From an uncultured Clostridia bacterium (GTDB lineage Bacteria > Bacillota > Clostridia > Oscillospirales > Ruminococcaceae): a stretch of DNA of 33,928 nucleotides. The position numbers and the translations under genes were made by a program. The stretch lies in NCBI GenBank assembly GCA_947166275.1, contig CAMVDP010000019.1:1-33928 (forward strand), given 5' to 3'. This document shows, piece after piece, positions 23,932 to 32,472 of this stretch. The notes below the pieces were generated by a model. That model saw only the letters and a list, made by a program, of their open reading frames with translations. It searched no databases and had not been told where the DNA came from. Within the stretch, counting starts at the first letter, position 1; each line of letters starts with the position of its first letter.

Positions 23932-24513
23932 ATGGAGAATAAGGAAAAGGAAATGCAGCTGTCGGATTACGCACATAACGCATACCGCCATTTTCTCACG
24001 ATAACGCGCCATAAGCGGCTGGTGATGCACTACTGCTTCAAGGCGGGGCTGTATAAGCAGGGTCTTTTGCACGACCTGTCGAAATACTCGCCTGCGGAGT
24101 TCATGGTGGGAGTGAAATACTTCAACGGGCGGCGCAGTCCCAACACTGTCGAGCGCGAGAAGCTCGGCTACAGTGCCGCGTGGCTCCACCACAAGGGGAG
24201 AAACAAGCACCACTTCGAGTATTGGATAGACAATAAACCCGATGGCGACAGGAACATGGCAGGTGTTAAGATGCCCGTGAAGTATGTCGTCGAGATGTTC
24301 TGCGACCGTATAGCCGCGTGCAGGGTGTACCTCGGAAGCGACTATACCGACGCGTCACCATACGAGTATTACGAGCGCTCGCACTCGCATTATATGATAC
24401 ACCCCGATACGGATAAGCTGCTGCGGCGGCTGCTCATAATACTACGAGATCACGGCGAGGAAAAGGCGTTCGCGTATATCCGCGTGCGTCTGCTGAAACA
24501 GGCATGGAAGTAG
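23932..24513 (+). CDS. DUF5662 family protein
   Basis: A 193-residue soluble protein rich in His, Tyr and Arg. Recognisable stretches are LTITRHKRLVMHYCFKAGLY, KQGLLHDLSKYSPAEFMVGV, AWLHHKGRNKHHFEYWID, MPVKYVVEMFCDRIAACRVY and ERSHSHYMIHPDT. The HDLSKYS motif with later conserved His residues recalls metal-binding HD-like proteins, and the pattern fits DUF5662, a family of unknown function common in gut Clostridia. The ATG at 23932 has AGGAGGCGGG ahead. An earlier in-frame start at 23866 would lie in front of and across the promoter and was rejected. The end overlaps the next gene by 10 bases. Confidence 0.75.
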   Translation: MENKEKEMQLSDYAHNAYRHFLTITRHKRLVMHYCFKAGLYKQGLLHDLSKYSPAEFMVGVKYFNGRRSPNTVEREKLGYSAAWLHHKGRNKHHFEYWIDNKPDGDRNMAGVKMPVKYVVEMFCDRIAACRVYLGSDYTDASPYEYYERSHSHYMIHPDTDKLLRRLLIILRDHGEEKAFAYIRVRLLKQAWK

Positions 24514-24956
24514 TAGTCGGGCTTGTCGTCATCATTCTGCTGCTGTTGATACTGGGCTTCGGCCCTGATGTCATAATATTCGGGCTGGTCGGTCTGCTCA
24601 CGTTGGCATCTGTTGCTTCTGCGCTCGTGCTGATGTATTTCGCGGTGAGACTGTTGCTGGCAAAGAGGTGCTCCGGTACCTTCACGCGCATCGGGCGGCA
24701 GGACAAACGGAAGTATGACTGCGCGTTCTACAGCGTGGACGGCGAGGAGCTTCCGAATGTGTTCCCGGCGGAAATGGTGATGAAGAAAAGGCTATATAAC
24801 AATAAAAAAGCGGTGAAGCTGCGTATCGATCGCGGTAAGCGCTTCGTATATGACCGCAACGCGAGAGCCACCATAATTACGGGAGTACCGCTTACACTGC
24901 TGCTTTCGGCGGGACTTGCGGCGGGAATGTGGCTGATGACATTTAATTACCCGTGA
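24504..24956 (+). CDS. Small membrane protein of unknown function
   Basis: A 150-residue protein with two or three hydrophobic helices at the N-terminus (MEVVVGLVVIILLLLILGFG, IIFGLVGLLTLASVASALVL). A basic cytosolic segment follows at about 53-122, with RIGRQDKRKYDCAFYSVDGE and KLRIDRGKRFVYDRNARATI. One C-terminal helix (GVPLTLLLSAGLAAGMWLM) completes it. I do not recognise the family. The middle segment, with beta strands and a 'G.r..r..f...dG.e...' pattern, resembles the DUF3592-type surface of other small membrane proteins, but this is weak. It overlaps the DUF5662 end by 10 bases and has a poor ribosome binding site, so it is probably translated by coupling. Confidence 0.6.
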   Translation: MEVVVGLVVIILLLLILGFGPDVIIFGLVGLLTLASVASALVLMYFAVRLLLAKRCSGTFTRIGRQDKRKYDCAFYSVDGEELPNVFPAEMVMKKRLYNNKKAVKLRIDRGKRFVYDRNARATIITGVPLTLLLSAGLAAGMWLMTFNYP

Positions 24957-24984
24957 AATGCTTCGCGAAGAAGGGATAATAGGG

Positions 24985-26526
24985 ATGTTTGCAAAGATTT
25001 CGAGCGTCGGGCTTTTCGGCCTTAACGCTTTTATGGTGACTGCCGAGATAAGCGCCTCACAGGGCGTATCGTCGGTGGATATAGTCGGACTTGCCGACCA
25101 GTCGGTTCAGGAGAGCCGCATGCGCATTAAGTCCGCCATTGAGAACAGCGGTATGAAGTGCGGCGCGGTGAAGAGCATCATCAACCTGTCACCGGCAGGC
25201 GTGAAGAAAACGGGGTCGGGGTATGACCTCGCGATACTTACCGCGCTGCTGACGGCGCTGGGCTATGTGCCTGCGGAGCTGGACGGGAAGGTGTTCATTG
25301 GCGAGGTGTCACTCGGCGGGGATATCTGTCCGGTCAACGGCATACTCGCAATGGCTGTCGAGGCTGCCGAGAACGGCATGACAGAGCTGTATGTACCGTA
25401 TGACAACGCCGCGGAGGCTTCGGTAGTGAAGAATATCCGTGTGTACGGGGTCAGGACCGTGCGGGAGCTTGCCGACCACCTTACGGGAAGAAAGGTCATC
25501 TCCCCCGCGAAGCCGCTGGATATAACCGAGGACAGCTATCGTAACCTGCTGGACTTTGCGGATGTGAAGGGACAGGAAGCAGTCAAGAGCGCCATCGAGG
25601 TCGCCGCGGCAGGCTTCCACAACATGCTTATGATAGGTCCGCCCGGCACCGGCAAGAGCATGATAGCCAAGCGAATACCTTCGGTGCTCCCGAAGATGAG
25701 CTTCGAGGAGAGCATCGAGACAACAAAGATACATTCCGTGGCAGGCATACTGTCACCGGAGGCTCCGCTCGTGACGCGAAGACCGTTCCGCGACGTGAGC
25801 CATACCGCGTCGTCGGTGGGTCTGATCGGCGGCGGCAGCATACCGAAGCCCGGCGAGATATCGCTCGCGCACAACGGAGTGCTGTTCCTCGATGAGTTCC
25901 CCGAGTTTGACAGGCGGGTGCTCGAAACGTTGAGGCAGCCGCTTGAAAACGGCGGTATAACTATCTCCCGAGCGGCAGGATCGGTAACATACCCCTGCAA
26001 CATCATGCTCGTGGCGGCGATGAACCCGTGTCCGTGCGGGAACTACGGTTCTCCGCTGAAGAAATGCTACTGTACGCAGCAGCAGGTCGCGAAGTACCTC
26101 GGCAAGATAAGCCAGCCGATACTTGACCGCATAGATATCCAGACCGAGGTCTCCTCGGTAAAGTACGAGGATCTTGCGGGAAACACCAAGAGCGAGTGCT
26201 CGGCGGCAATGGCGGAGCGCATAGCCGCGGCGCGGGAGCGCCAGGCAAAGCGGTTTGCGGGCTCCGCGGTGAAGTGGAACTCTCAGATAACGCCGGATAT
26301 GCTGCACGAGATATGTGCGCTCGGCGATGAAGCAAATGCGTATATGAAGCTCGCGTTTGAGAAAACGGGATTGTCTGCGAGGGCTTATGACAGAGTGCTC
26401 AAGGTGGCGAGAACGTGTGCCGACCTCGACGGGTCGGAAACCATCGAAAAACGTCATCTCGCCCGTGCGATAAGCTATCGTAGCCTTGACAGGAAGTACT
26501 GGGGAGGTGCGCTGTCGCTTTCGTGA
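24985..26526 (+). CDS. YifB/ComM family Mg-chelatase-like AAA ATPase
   Basis: A 513-residue protein of normal family length. The N-terminal ChlI-like (Lon protease S5-fold) domain spans about 1-165 (VDIVGLADQSVQESRMRIKS, INLSPAGVKKTGSGYDLAI, FIGEVSLGGDICPVNGIL). The AAA+ ATPase follows with Walker A GPPGTGKS at 218-225, Walker B GVLFLDEFPEF, and a Cys cluster NPCPCGNYG with KCYC. A C-terminal Mg_chelatase_C domain closes it (GLSARAYDRVLKVARTCADL). Related ComM proteins are hexameric helicases promoting branch migration during natural transformation. In Clostridia the gene is general housekeeping and its exact role is not settled. The ATG at 24985 matches the conserved N-terminus; an in-frame ATG at 24958 has no ribosome binding site. 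Confidence 0.92.
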   Translation: MFAKISSVGLFGLNAFMVTAEISASQGVSSVDIVGLADQSVQESRMRIKSAIENSGMKCGAVKSIINLSPAGVKKTGSGYDLAILTALLTALGYVPAELDGKVFIGEVSLGGDICPVNGILAMAVEAAENGMTELYVPYDNAAEASVVKNIRVYGVRTVRELADHLTGRKVISPAKPLDITEDSYRNLLDFADVKGQEAVKSAIEVAAAGFHNMLMIGPPGTGKSMIAKRIPSVLPKMSFEESIETTKIHSVAGILSPEAPLVTRRPFRDVSHTASSVGLIGGGSIPKPGEISLAHNGVLFLDEFPEFDRRVLETLRQPLENGGITISRAAGSVTYPCNIMLVAAMNPCPCGNYGSPLKKCYCTQQQVAKYLGKISQPILDRIDIQTEVSSVKYEDLAGNTKSECSAAMAERIAAARERQAKRFAGSAVKWNSQITPDMLHEICALGDEANAYMKLAFEKTGLSARAYDRVLKVARTCADLDGSETIEKRHLARAISYRSLDRKYWGGALSLS

Positions 26527-26559
26527 TAACGAGAACGGCAGGCATAGATTAGGTGGATT

Positions 26560-27768
26560 ATGGAACAGCTTAAAATTACAATGCTGGGTGATTTTTCGAT
26601 ATCCTACGGCAACAATGTGATAACCGAGCAGAGCAAGCGCTCCCGCAAGATGTGGACGCTGCTCCAGTTCATGATAGCGAAGCACAGCCGCGAGATACCG
26701 CAGAGCGAGCTTATCGACCTGCTCTGGGGCGACAAGAACAGCGACAATCCGGTTGGCGCTCTCAAGACCTCGCTGCACAGGCTGCGTTCATGCCTTGACG
26801 CGCTGGGGCTTCCCGAAGGCACCGAGATAATCATAAACTCGATGGGAACATACTCGTTGAACAGCTGGCTCGACTGCTACATCGACTTTGACGAGTTCGA
26901 GGCACTGTATAAGAAGAGTATGCTCGCGCAGTCGGAGAAGGAAAAGACCAATCTGTACCTTGAGGCGATAGAACTGTACAAGGGAGATTTCCTGAACCAT
27001 TCGCGCGCGGAGAGCTGGGTAGCTCCAATGACGAACTACTATCACTCGCTTTATCTGCGTATCGTGCATGATACCATAGAGATATTGTACAAGCACAAGT
27101 ATTATTCCGAACTTATGAATGTGTGCCGCAAGGCGCTCGAGATAGAGAAGCTCGACGACAAGATACATCTGTATTACGTCAAGGCTCTGCTTGATACGGG
27201 CGAGACTGCCGCGGCGAAGCGGCACTATGCGTATGTCATGGACCTGTTCTATAACAAGAACGGTCAGAACCCCTCGCCGGAATTCGTAGCGCTGTATGAA
27301 AAGACAGTGAAGGATGACAGCGCCTACAATGCGGACTTCGGCATACTCAAGGGTCAGCTTGACAGTATAGACGACGGCATAGGCGCATATTACTGTGAGT
27401 TCGCGTTTTTCAAGCACGTTTACCAGCTTGAGATACGTGACGCGGTGAGAAGCGGCAGACCCACCAATCTTTGCCTGCTCACGGCGGTATCCAAGTCGCA
27501 GGAGGAGCTTGAGACGAAGCAGCTCAACCGCATCATGACACGGCTCTCCGACTGCATCAGCAGCTCGCTGCGCTCCCGTGACGTTTACTCGCGTTACGGC
27601 GCGTCGCAGTTTGTCCTGCTTCTGTCCAACACCACGAAGGAGCAGGCGGCTATGGTGCTTGACCGTATCCTGAAGCGCTTCAAGCGTGATAATCCGAAAC
27701 TTGGCTGCACGCTGCTGTACAAGTTTGACCGTGCGGGCAAGACCGATCCCGGCGAGAAGAAGTCGTAA
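26560..27768 (+). CDS. SARP/BTAD-type transcriptional regulator with degenerate GGDEF domain
   Basis: A 402-residue protein. Residues 1-100 form an OmpR-type winged-helix DNA-binding domain (KITMLGDFSISYGN, SRKMWTLLQFMIAKHSREIP, ALKTSLHRLRSCLDALGL, GTYSLN). Residues 105-250 form the helical bacterial transcriptional activator domain found with it in SARP/AfsR proteins (FDEFEALYKKS, AIELYKGDFLNH, LYYVKALLDTGETAAAKRHY). Residues 275-395 look like a GGDEF domain with the active site lost: RYGASQFVLLL (345-355) stands where RYGGDEFVILL is expected. The C-terminal part therefore may sense a nucleotide rather than make cyclic di-GMP. AGGTGG lies just ahead of the ATG. It lies 33 bases after yifB and 9 bases before yigZ; its targets are unknown. 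Confidence 0.78.
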   Translation: MEQLKITMLGDFSISYGNNVITEQSKRSRKMWTLLQFMIAKHSREIPQSELIDLLWGDKNSDNPVGALKTSLHRLRSCLDALGLPEGTEIIINSMGTYSLNSWLDCYIDFDEFEALYKKSMLAQSEKEKTNLYLEAIELYKGDFLNHSRAESWVAPMTNYYHSLYLRIVHDTIEILYKHKYYSELMNVCRKALEIEKLDDKIHLYYVKALLDTGETAAAKRHYAYVMDLFYNKNGQNPSPEFVALYEKTVKDDSAYNADFGILKGQLDSIDDGIGAYYCEFAFFKHVYQLEIRDAVRSGRPTNLCLLTAVSKSQEELETKQLNRIMTRLSDCISSSLRSRDVYSRYGASQFVLLLSNTTKEQAAMVLDRILKRFKRDNPKLGCTLLYKFDRAGKTDPGEKKS

Positions 27769-27777
27769 GGAGCCCGG

Positions 27778-28413
27778 ATGAATTACAGGACTATCGAGGG
27801 CAGCGCCGAAGACCGCTTCATTGAGAAGAAAAGCGAGTTCATCGGCTATATCCGCCATACAGCCACCGAGCGTGAGGCGCTCGATTTCATCGCGGAGATA
27901 CGCGCCATGCACCGCAAGGCGACGCATAACTGCTATGCCTATATACTGCGGGAGAACAACCTTTCGCGGCACAGCGACGACGGCGAACCGGGCGGTACCG
28001 CGGGGGTGCCGATATACGAGGTGCTGCGTAAAGAGGGGCTCACCGATGTTACCTGCGTGGTGACGCGGTATTTCGGGGGCGTGCTGCTCGGTGCGGGCGG
28101 ACTGGTGCGTGCATACACGAAAGCGGCGAAAATAGCCTGTGACGCGGCGCGCACGCTCGACATGCGCACGGCGGCGCAGCTGAAGCTAACGCTGGCGTAT
28201 CCGTACTACGGCAAGCTCGGCAAGCCGCTCGGAAGCTATGATGTGCGGGTGGCGAGCGAGGATTTCGGAGCCGATGTGGTGATAACGCTGTATATCCCGG
28301 TGGAGAACGAGACCGCGTTCACCGCGGAGCTTACAGACATCTGCGGCGGCGACATATCTGTAAAAAAAGAAGCCGAGGCCGAGTATGATTTTGGGCAAAA
28401 TGCCGAATATTGA
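27778..28413 (+). CDS. yigZ: YigZ/IMPACT family protein
   Basis: A 211-residue protein of the UPF0029/IMPACT family. The conserved N-terminal domain shows DRFIEKKSEFIGYI, KATHNCYAYILRE, RHSDDGEPGGTAGVPIYEVL and TRYFGGVLLGAGGLVRAYTK, all diagnostic. The C-terminal ferredoxin-like DUF1949 domain follows (LTLAYPYYGKLGKPL). The human relative IMPACT modulates the amino-acid starvation kinase pathway; the bacterial role is not settled. GGAGCC lies ahead of the ATG. It follows the SARP-like gene by nine bases, so the two are probably one transcript, ended by the hairpin at 28415. Confidence 0.93.
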   Translation: MNYRTIEGSAEDRFIEKKSEFIGYIRHTATEREALDFIAEIRAMHRKATHNCYAYILRENNLSRHSDDGEPGGTAGVPIYEVLRKEGLTDVTCVVTRYFGGVLLGAGGLVRAYTKAAKIACDAARTLDMRTAAQLKLTLAYPYYGKLGKPLGSYDVRVASEDFGADVVITLYIPVENETAFTAELTDICGGDISVKKEAEAEYDFGQNAEY

Positions 28414-28414
28414 T

Positions 28415-28455
28415 AATTCCTCCCCGAAAAAGAGGTAAAACGGGGAGGAATTTTG
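28415..28455 (+). terminator. Terminator after yigZ
   Basis: AATTCCTCCCCG pairs with CGGGGAGGAATT as a perfect 12-base stem around a 14-base A-rich loop, followed by a short TTG and AT-rich sequence. The U-tract is short, so termination may be partial. Confidence 0.65.
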
Positions 28456-28485
28456 TATATATAAGTGTGAGAGTTTTTGTCTCAT

Positions 28486-28497
28486 ACAATATATTGT
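28486..28497. promoter_or_regulatory. Palindrome ACAATATATTGT upstream of dgt
   Basis: A perfect 12-base palindrome 11 bases before the dgt start codon, overlapping a TACAAT that could serve as a -10. No convincing -35 was found at the right distance. It may be an operator or part of a promoter. Confidence 0.3.
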
Positions 28498-28508
28498 GTG
28501 GTGAGATC

Positions 28509-29507
28509 ATGCTTCCAAGAGTAATAACCCAGGAAAATGAGAAAAAAATACTGTCCGAATATGCCTGCCTCAGCGAGAACAGCAAGGGCAGAGCTGTGCA
28601 GGAAAAGCCCTGCGATATCCGCACGGACTTCCAGCGCGATCGTGACAGGATCATACACAGCAACGCCTTCCGCCGTTTAAAGCATAAGACGCAGGTGTTT
28701 CTTATACCGAAATCCGACCACTACCGCACCCGTCTTACTCATACTCTTGAGGTCTCGCAGATCGCGAGAACGATAGCGAGAGCACTGCGCCTGAACGAGG
28801 ATCTTACCGAAGCGATCGCGCTCGGACATGACCTCGGGCATACGCCGTTCGGGCATGATGGCGAGCGTATGCTGCAGAAGCTCTACCCCGCAGGGGATTT
28901 CCGCCATTTCAAGCAGAGTGTGCGCGTGGTCGAGAAGATAGAACGCGACGGCGCGGGGCTCAACCTCACAGTCGAGGTCAAGAACGGCATACTCTGCCAC
29001 ACGAACATGACCGCGGACACGCTTGAGGGCGTAACCGTGAAGTTCGCTGATAAGATAGCATACCTTAACCATGATATAGAAGACGCTGTGCGCGGCGGAG
29101 TTCTTGACCCCGCAGATATTCCGAAGGACGTTACCGCAGTCCTCGGCAGCAGCAAGAGTGAGCGCATAACCACGCTCGTCGGCGACATCATAGCTAACAG
29201 CGGCAGTGAGATCCGTTATTCCGACGAGATACGCGAGGCGCATGACGCGCTGCGCAAATACATGTTCGAAAGCGTATATTACTCCCCCGTCACCAACCGC
29301 GAAAAGGACAAGGCGTGCCATATCGTCGAGTTCCTGTTCGACCATTATATTAATGACCCCGATTCGATGCCGGAGCTCTACCGGCGCATAGCCGTACAGG
29401 ACGGTCTTGAAACGGCAGTGTGCGACTTCATAAGCTGCATGACCGACGAGTACGCGATAGACCTGTTCAAGGAGCTTTGCATACCCAAACAGTGGATAAG
29501 AGTGTAA
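28509..29507 (+). CDS. dgt: Deoxyguanosinetriphosphate triphosphohydrolase-like protein
   Basis: A 332-residue HD-domain enzyme. Family marks: RTDFQRDRDRIIHSNAFRRL, KHKTQVF, RTRLTHTLEVSQIARTIARA (His78), and ALGHDLGHTPFGHDGE (His107-Asp108, His111), the metal ligands that cleave triphosphate from dNTPs. Later blocks KFADKIAYLNHDIEDAVRGG and the C-terminal helices complete the family length. By family it controls dNTP pools. In Firmicutes it commonly precedes dnaG and rpoD, as here. The ATG at 28509 has GGTGAGATC ahead. The frame is open to 28410, but that would run through the upstream terminator and overlap yigZ. Only 16 bases separate it from dnaG, so the genes are co-transcribed. Confidence 0.9.
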   Translation: MLPRVITQENEKKILSEYACLSENSKGRAVQEKPCDIRTDFQRDRDRIIHSNAFRRLKHKTQVFLIPKSDHYRTRLTHTLEVSQIARTIARALRLNEDLTEAIALGHDLGHTPFGHDGERMLQKLYPAGDFRHFKQSVRVVEKIERDGAGLNLTVEVKNGILCHTNMTADTLEGVTVKFADKIAYLNHDIEDAVRGGVLDPADIPKDVTAVLGSSKSERITTLVGDIIANSGSEIRYSDEIREAHDALRKYMFESVYYSPVTNREKDKACHIVEFLFDHYINDPDSMPELYRRIAVQDGLETAVCDFISCMTDEYAIDLFKELCIPKQWIRV

Positions 29508-29523
29508 AGAAAAGAGGTATAGG

Positions 29524-31284
29524 GTGAGACTTCCAGAAAGCTTTTTGGATGCCCTCAAGGCGAATAACGATATAGTGACAGTGATGTCTTCGTATGTCGA
29601 ATTGAAGCGCGCCGGCAGGGATTATGTCTGCCTTTGTCCGTTCCACGGAGAAAGAACGGCATCCTGTCACGTTTATACCGATACCCAGAGCTTTTACTGC
29701 TTCGGCTGCGGCGCGGGCGGCGATGTCATCAACTTTGTCCGCATGATCGAGCATTACAACGACTTTATGGAAAGCGTCAAGCACCTTGCGCAGAGAGCCG
29801 GCATGGCGCTGCCCGATGACAAGTATGACGGGGATTCGAACCGACGTACCCGGCTGCTTGCGATGAACCGCGACGCGGCAAGGTATTTCCGTGATGTGCT
29901 GCTTTCACCCGAAGGCAGACCCGGTCTTGAGTACCTGGAGAAGCGTCAGGTGACGGAGAACACGCGGATAAAGTACGGGCTCGGTTTTGCGCCGGACGGC
30001 TGGCACAATCTGCACTTCCACATGCGGAGCAAGGGCTATTCCGATGAAGAGATGATACAGGGCGCACTTCTGGTGCAAAAAAACAATTCGATATACGATA
30101 AATTCCGGAACCGTGTGATCTTCCCGATAATCGATGCGAGAGGGAATGTCATAGCGTTCGGCGGGAGAACGCTTGAAGCGGACGCTCCCGCGAAATACCT
30201 CAACAGCGACGAGACTGATGTATTCCACAAGCGTGAGAATCTGTTCTCGCTGAATTTTGCGAAGAACACGAAGGATCACTTCCTTATACTCTGCGAGGGA
30301 TACATGGATGTGATATCGCTCAACCAGGCGGGTTTCGACAGTGCCGTGGCGACGCTCGGCACCGCGATAACTCCCCAGCAGGCGAAGATAATGAAGCGCT
30401 ACGCGGACGAGGTGGTCATATCCTATGACGCTGACGCGGCAGGGCAGAAAGCCACCATGAAAGCCATCAATCTGCTGGACGAGGCGGGAGTCAAAGCGAG
30501 GGTGCTGAATATCCCCGACGCGAAGGACCCCGATGAATACATAAAGAAGTTCGGCGCGGACAAGTTCCGGGTGCTGCTTGAAGGCACCTCGACCGCGCTT
30601 GACCACGAATTCGGTCTGCTGAAGAACGGACTGGCGCTGGATACGGCACCGGGACGGTCAGATTTTCTGAAGAAGGCGATACCGTTCCTTGCTAAGATAC
30701 GAAGCGACACCGACCGCTCGGTTTATATAGCCGAGGCGGCGAGAATAACCGGTCAGCAGGAAGACACCATAGCCGATCTTGTCGATGACAGGCGGGGCTA
30801 TGACAGCGACAACGAAGAGCGCAGCATCGAGCGGGAGCTCATCCGCAGCGATGTGCAGCGTGATCCTATAAATCCCGACGCGGTGAACTATCCGAGGGAG
30901 GAGCGGGCGGAGCGCGGCATAATCGCGTATCTGATGCGCTCACCGGACTATCTCGCACGAGTCGAAAAAAGCCTGGAGCCGGGGGACTTTCCTACCGAGT
31001 TCAATCGCAGGGTATACATATTTATTTCGGATGCCCTGAAACGCGGCGAGAATGTGGACCTGTCATTGATAGGAAGCGGGTTCAGCGCAGATGAGACCGC
31101 GCGGGTAACAGCGATCATCCATCAGGGAAATTCGCTCCCGTACAGCCTGCCGCGGCTCGATGAATATATAAAGGTGCTCACGGACCACAGGAGAGAAGCG
31201 GGTGCGAAGCCCGTGACCCAGCTATCCGATGAGGAGATGCTGAAAAGGATGGAAGAGCTTCGCAGCAAAAAGCGAAAGCACTGA
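29524..31284 (+). CDS. dnaG: DNA primase
   Basis: A 586-residue primase with a GTG start (AGAGGT ahead). The N-terminal zinc-binding domain has Cys38, His41, Cys59 and Cys62 (CPFH, then CFGCG). The catalytic core includes the TOPRIM domain with Glu258 (LILCEGYMDVISL) and Asp302/Asp304 (DADAAGQKA). The C-terminal domain that contacts DnaB helicase follows (about 440-586). The length is normal. One deviation: the strand after CPFH reads GERTASCHV, where most primases have EKTPSFxV. It makes RNA primers for DNA replication. It lies between dgt and rpoD in the conserved macromolecular synthesis cluster. Confidence 0.96.
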   Translation: MRLPESFLDALKANNDIVTVMSSYVELKRAGRDYVCLCPFHGERTASCHVYTDTQSFYCFGCGAGGDVINFVRMIEHYNDFMESVKHLAQRAGMALPDDKYDGDSNRRTRLLAMNRDAARYFRDVLLSPEGRPGLEYLEKRQVTENTRIKYGLGFAPDGWHNLHFHMRSKGYSDEEMIQGALLVQKNNSIYDKFRNRVIFPIIDARGNVIAFGGRTLEADAPAKYLNSDETDVFHKRENLFSLNFAKNTKDHFLILCEGYMDVISLNQAGFDSAVATLGTAITPQQAKIMKRYADEVVISYDADAAGQKATMKAINLLDEAGVKARVLNIPDAKDPDEYIKKFGADKFRVLLEGTSTALDHEFGLLKNGLALDTAPGRSDFLKKAIPFLAKIRSDTDRSVYIAEAARITGQQEDTIADLVDDRRGYDSDNEERSIERELIRSDVQRDPINPDAVNYPREERAERGIIAYLMRSPDYLARVEKSLEPGDFPTEFNRRVYIFISDALKRGENVDLSLIGSGFSADETARVTAIIHQGNSLPYSLPRLDEYIKVLTDHRREAGAKPVTQLSDEEMLKRMEELRSKKRKH

Positions 31285-31335
31285 AAACGGTAATTCACGG
31301 CATGATGCCGGTCACAAAAGAAAGGACGTTATACA

Positions 31336-32418
31336 ATGTCGGAAATAAACGCATCAATCACCGAGCTTATCGAGCGCGGAAAGCAGAGCGGCAAGCTTAC
31401 GAGCCGCGAGATCAATGATGTGCTCGAGAAGTGCGACTTCGACTCCGAGCAGATCGACAAGCTTTACAACGATGTCGAGGAGAATAACATCGCCATTATC
31501 GATGACTTCACCATTGACGAGGATCTCGACGCGGCGCTGTACATCTCCGCGGACGACGATCTCGACATGGGGCTTTCCACCGATCAGGTGTCTATCGATG
31601 ACCCGGTCAAGATCTATCTGAAGGAGATCGGTCGTGTGCCGCTGCTCACTCCGGAGGAGGAGATAGAGCTCGCCCAGCGCATGATGTCGGGCGATCCCAA
31701 CGCCAAGAAACGCCTTTCAGAGGCAAACCTGCGACTCGTCGTAAGTATAGCAAAGAAGTATGTAGGGCGCGGCATGTCGTTCCTCGACCTGATCCAGGAG
31801 GGCAACCTCGGACTTATCAAGGCAGTGGAGAAGTTCGACTATACCAAGGGCTACAAGTTCTCGACCTACGCCACATGGTGGATAAGACAGGCGATAACCC
31901 GTGCTATAGCCGACCAGGCAAGAACGATACGTATCCCCGTCCACATGGTAGAGACGATAACCAAGGTTAAGAAGGTGTCAAGCACGCTGCTCCACAAGAA
32001 CGGCCGCGAGCCTACCGCTGAAGAGGTCGCTGAAGAGCTCAAGCTCCCGCTTGACAGAGTGCGTGAGATAATCCGTATTTCGCAGGACCCCGTATCCCTC
32101 GAAACGCCGATAGGCGAGGAGGAGGACAGCCACCTCGGAGACTTCATACCAGACGAGGAAGCTCCGGCACCCGCAGAGGCTGCATCGCAGATGCTGCTTC
32201 GTGAGCAGCTCAACGAGGTGCTCGGTACGCTCACAGAGCGTGAGGGCAAGGTGCTCCGTCTGCGCTTCGGTCTCGATGACGGCCGCCAGCGCACACTCGA
32301 AGAGGTGGGCAAGGAGTTCAACGTTACCCGTGAACGTATAAGACAGATAGAAGCCAAGGCGCTCAGGAAGCTGCGCCATCCGTCAAGAAGCAAGAAGCTC
32401 AAGGATTTTCTCGAATGA
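31336..32418 (+). CDS. rpoD: Primary RNA polymerase sigma factor (sigma-A/RpoD)
   Basis: A 360-residue housekeeping sigma factor. An acidic region 1.1-like N-terminus (residues 1-85) precedes region 1.2 ([20 protein letters not shown]). Region 2 contains [20 protein letters not shown] and [20 protein letters not shown] for -10 recognition and melting. Region 3 is [12 protein letters not shown]. Region 4 ends in the helix-turn-helix [20 protein letters not shown] for -35 recognition. The short N-terminus is normal for Firmicutes. GAAAGGACG lies nine bases before the ATG. A 51-base gap with only a small GGCAT/ATGCC hairpin and no terminator separates it from dnaG. Confidence 0.97.
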   Translation: MSEINASITELIERGKQSGKLTSREINDVLEKCDFDSEQIDKLYNDVEENNIAIIDDFTIDEDLDAALYISADDDLDMGLSTDQVSIDDPVKIYLKEIGRVPLLTPEEEIELAQRMMSGDPNAKKRLSEANLRLVVSIAKKYVGRGMSFLDLIQEGNLGLIKAVEKFDYTKGYKFSTYATWWIRQAITRAIADQARTIRIPVHMVETITKVKKVSSTLLHKNGREPTAEEVAEELKLPLDRVREIIRISQDPVSLETPIGEEEDSHLGDFIPDEEAPAPAEAASQMLLREQLNEVLGTLTEREGKVLRLRFGLDDGRQRTLEEVGKEFNVTRERIRQIEAKALRKLRHPSRSKKLKDFLE

Positions 32419-32472
32419 TAGTGTTACGAAAGTAAGAATATACATTTTTGTGAAAAGAAAGGAATTTTGCCA

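Noticed and set aside
26788-27972. A 394-residue open frame on the minus strand
   Set aside because: It is antisense to the SARP-like gene and yigZ, which have clear domains and ribosome binding sites. The antisense protein shows no recognisable motif and arises from codon bias.
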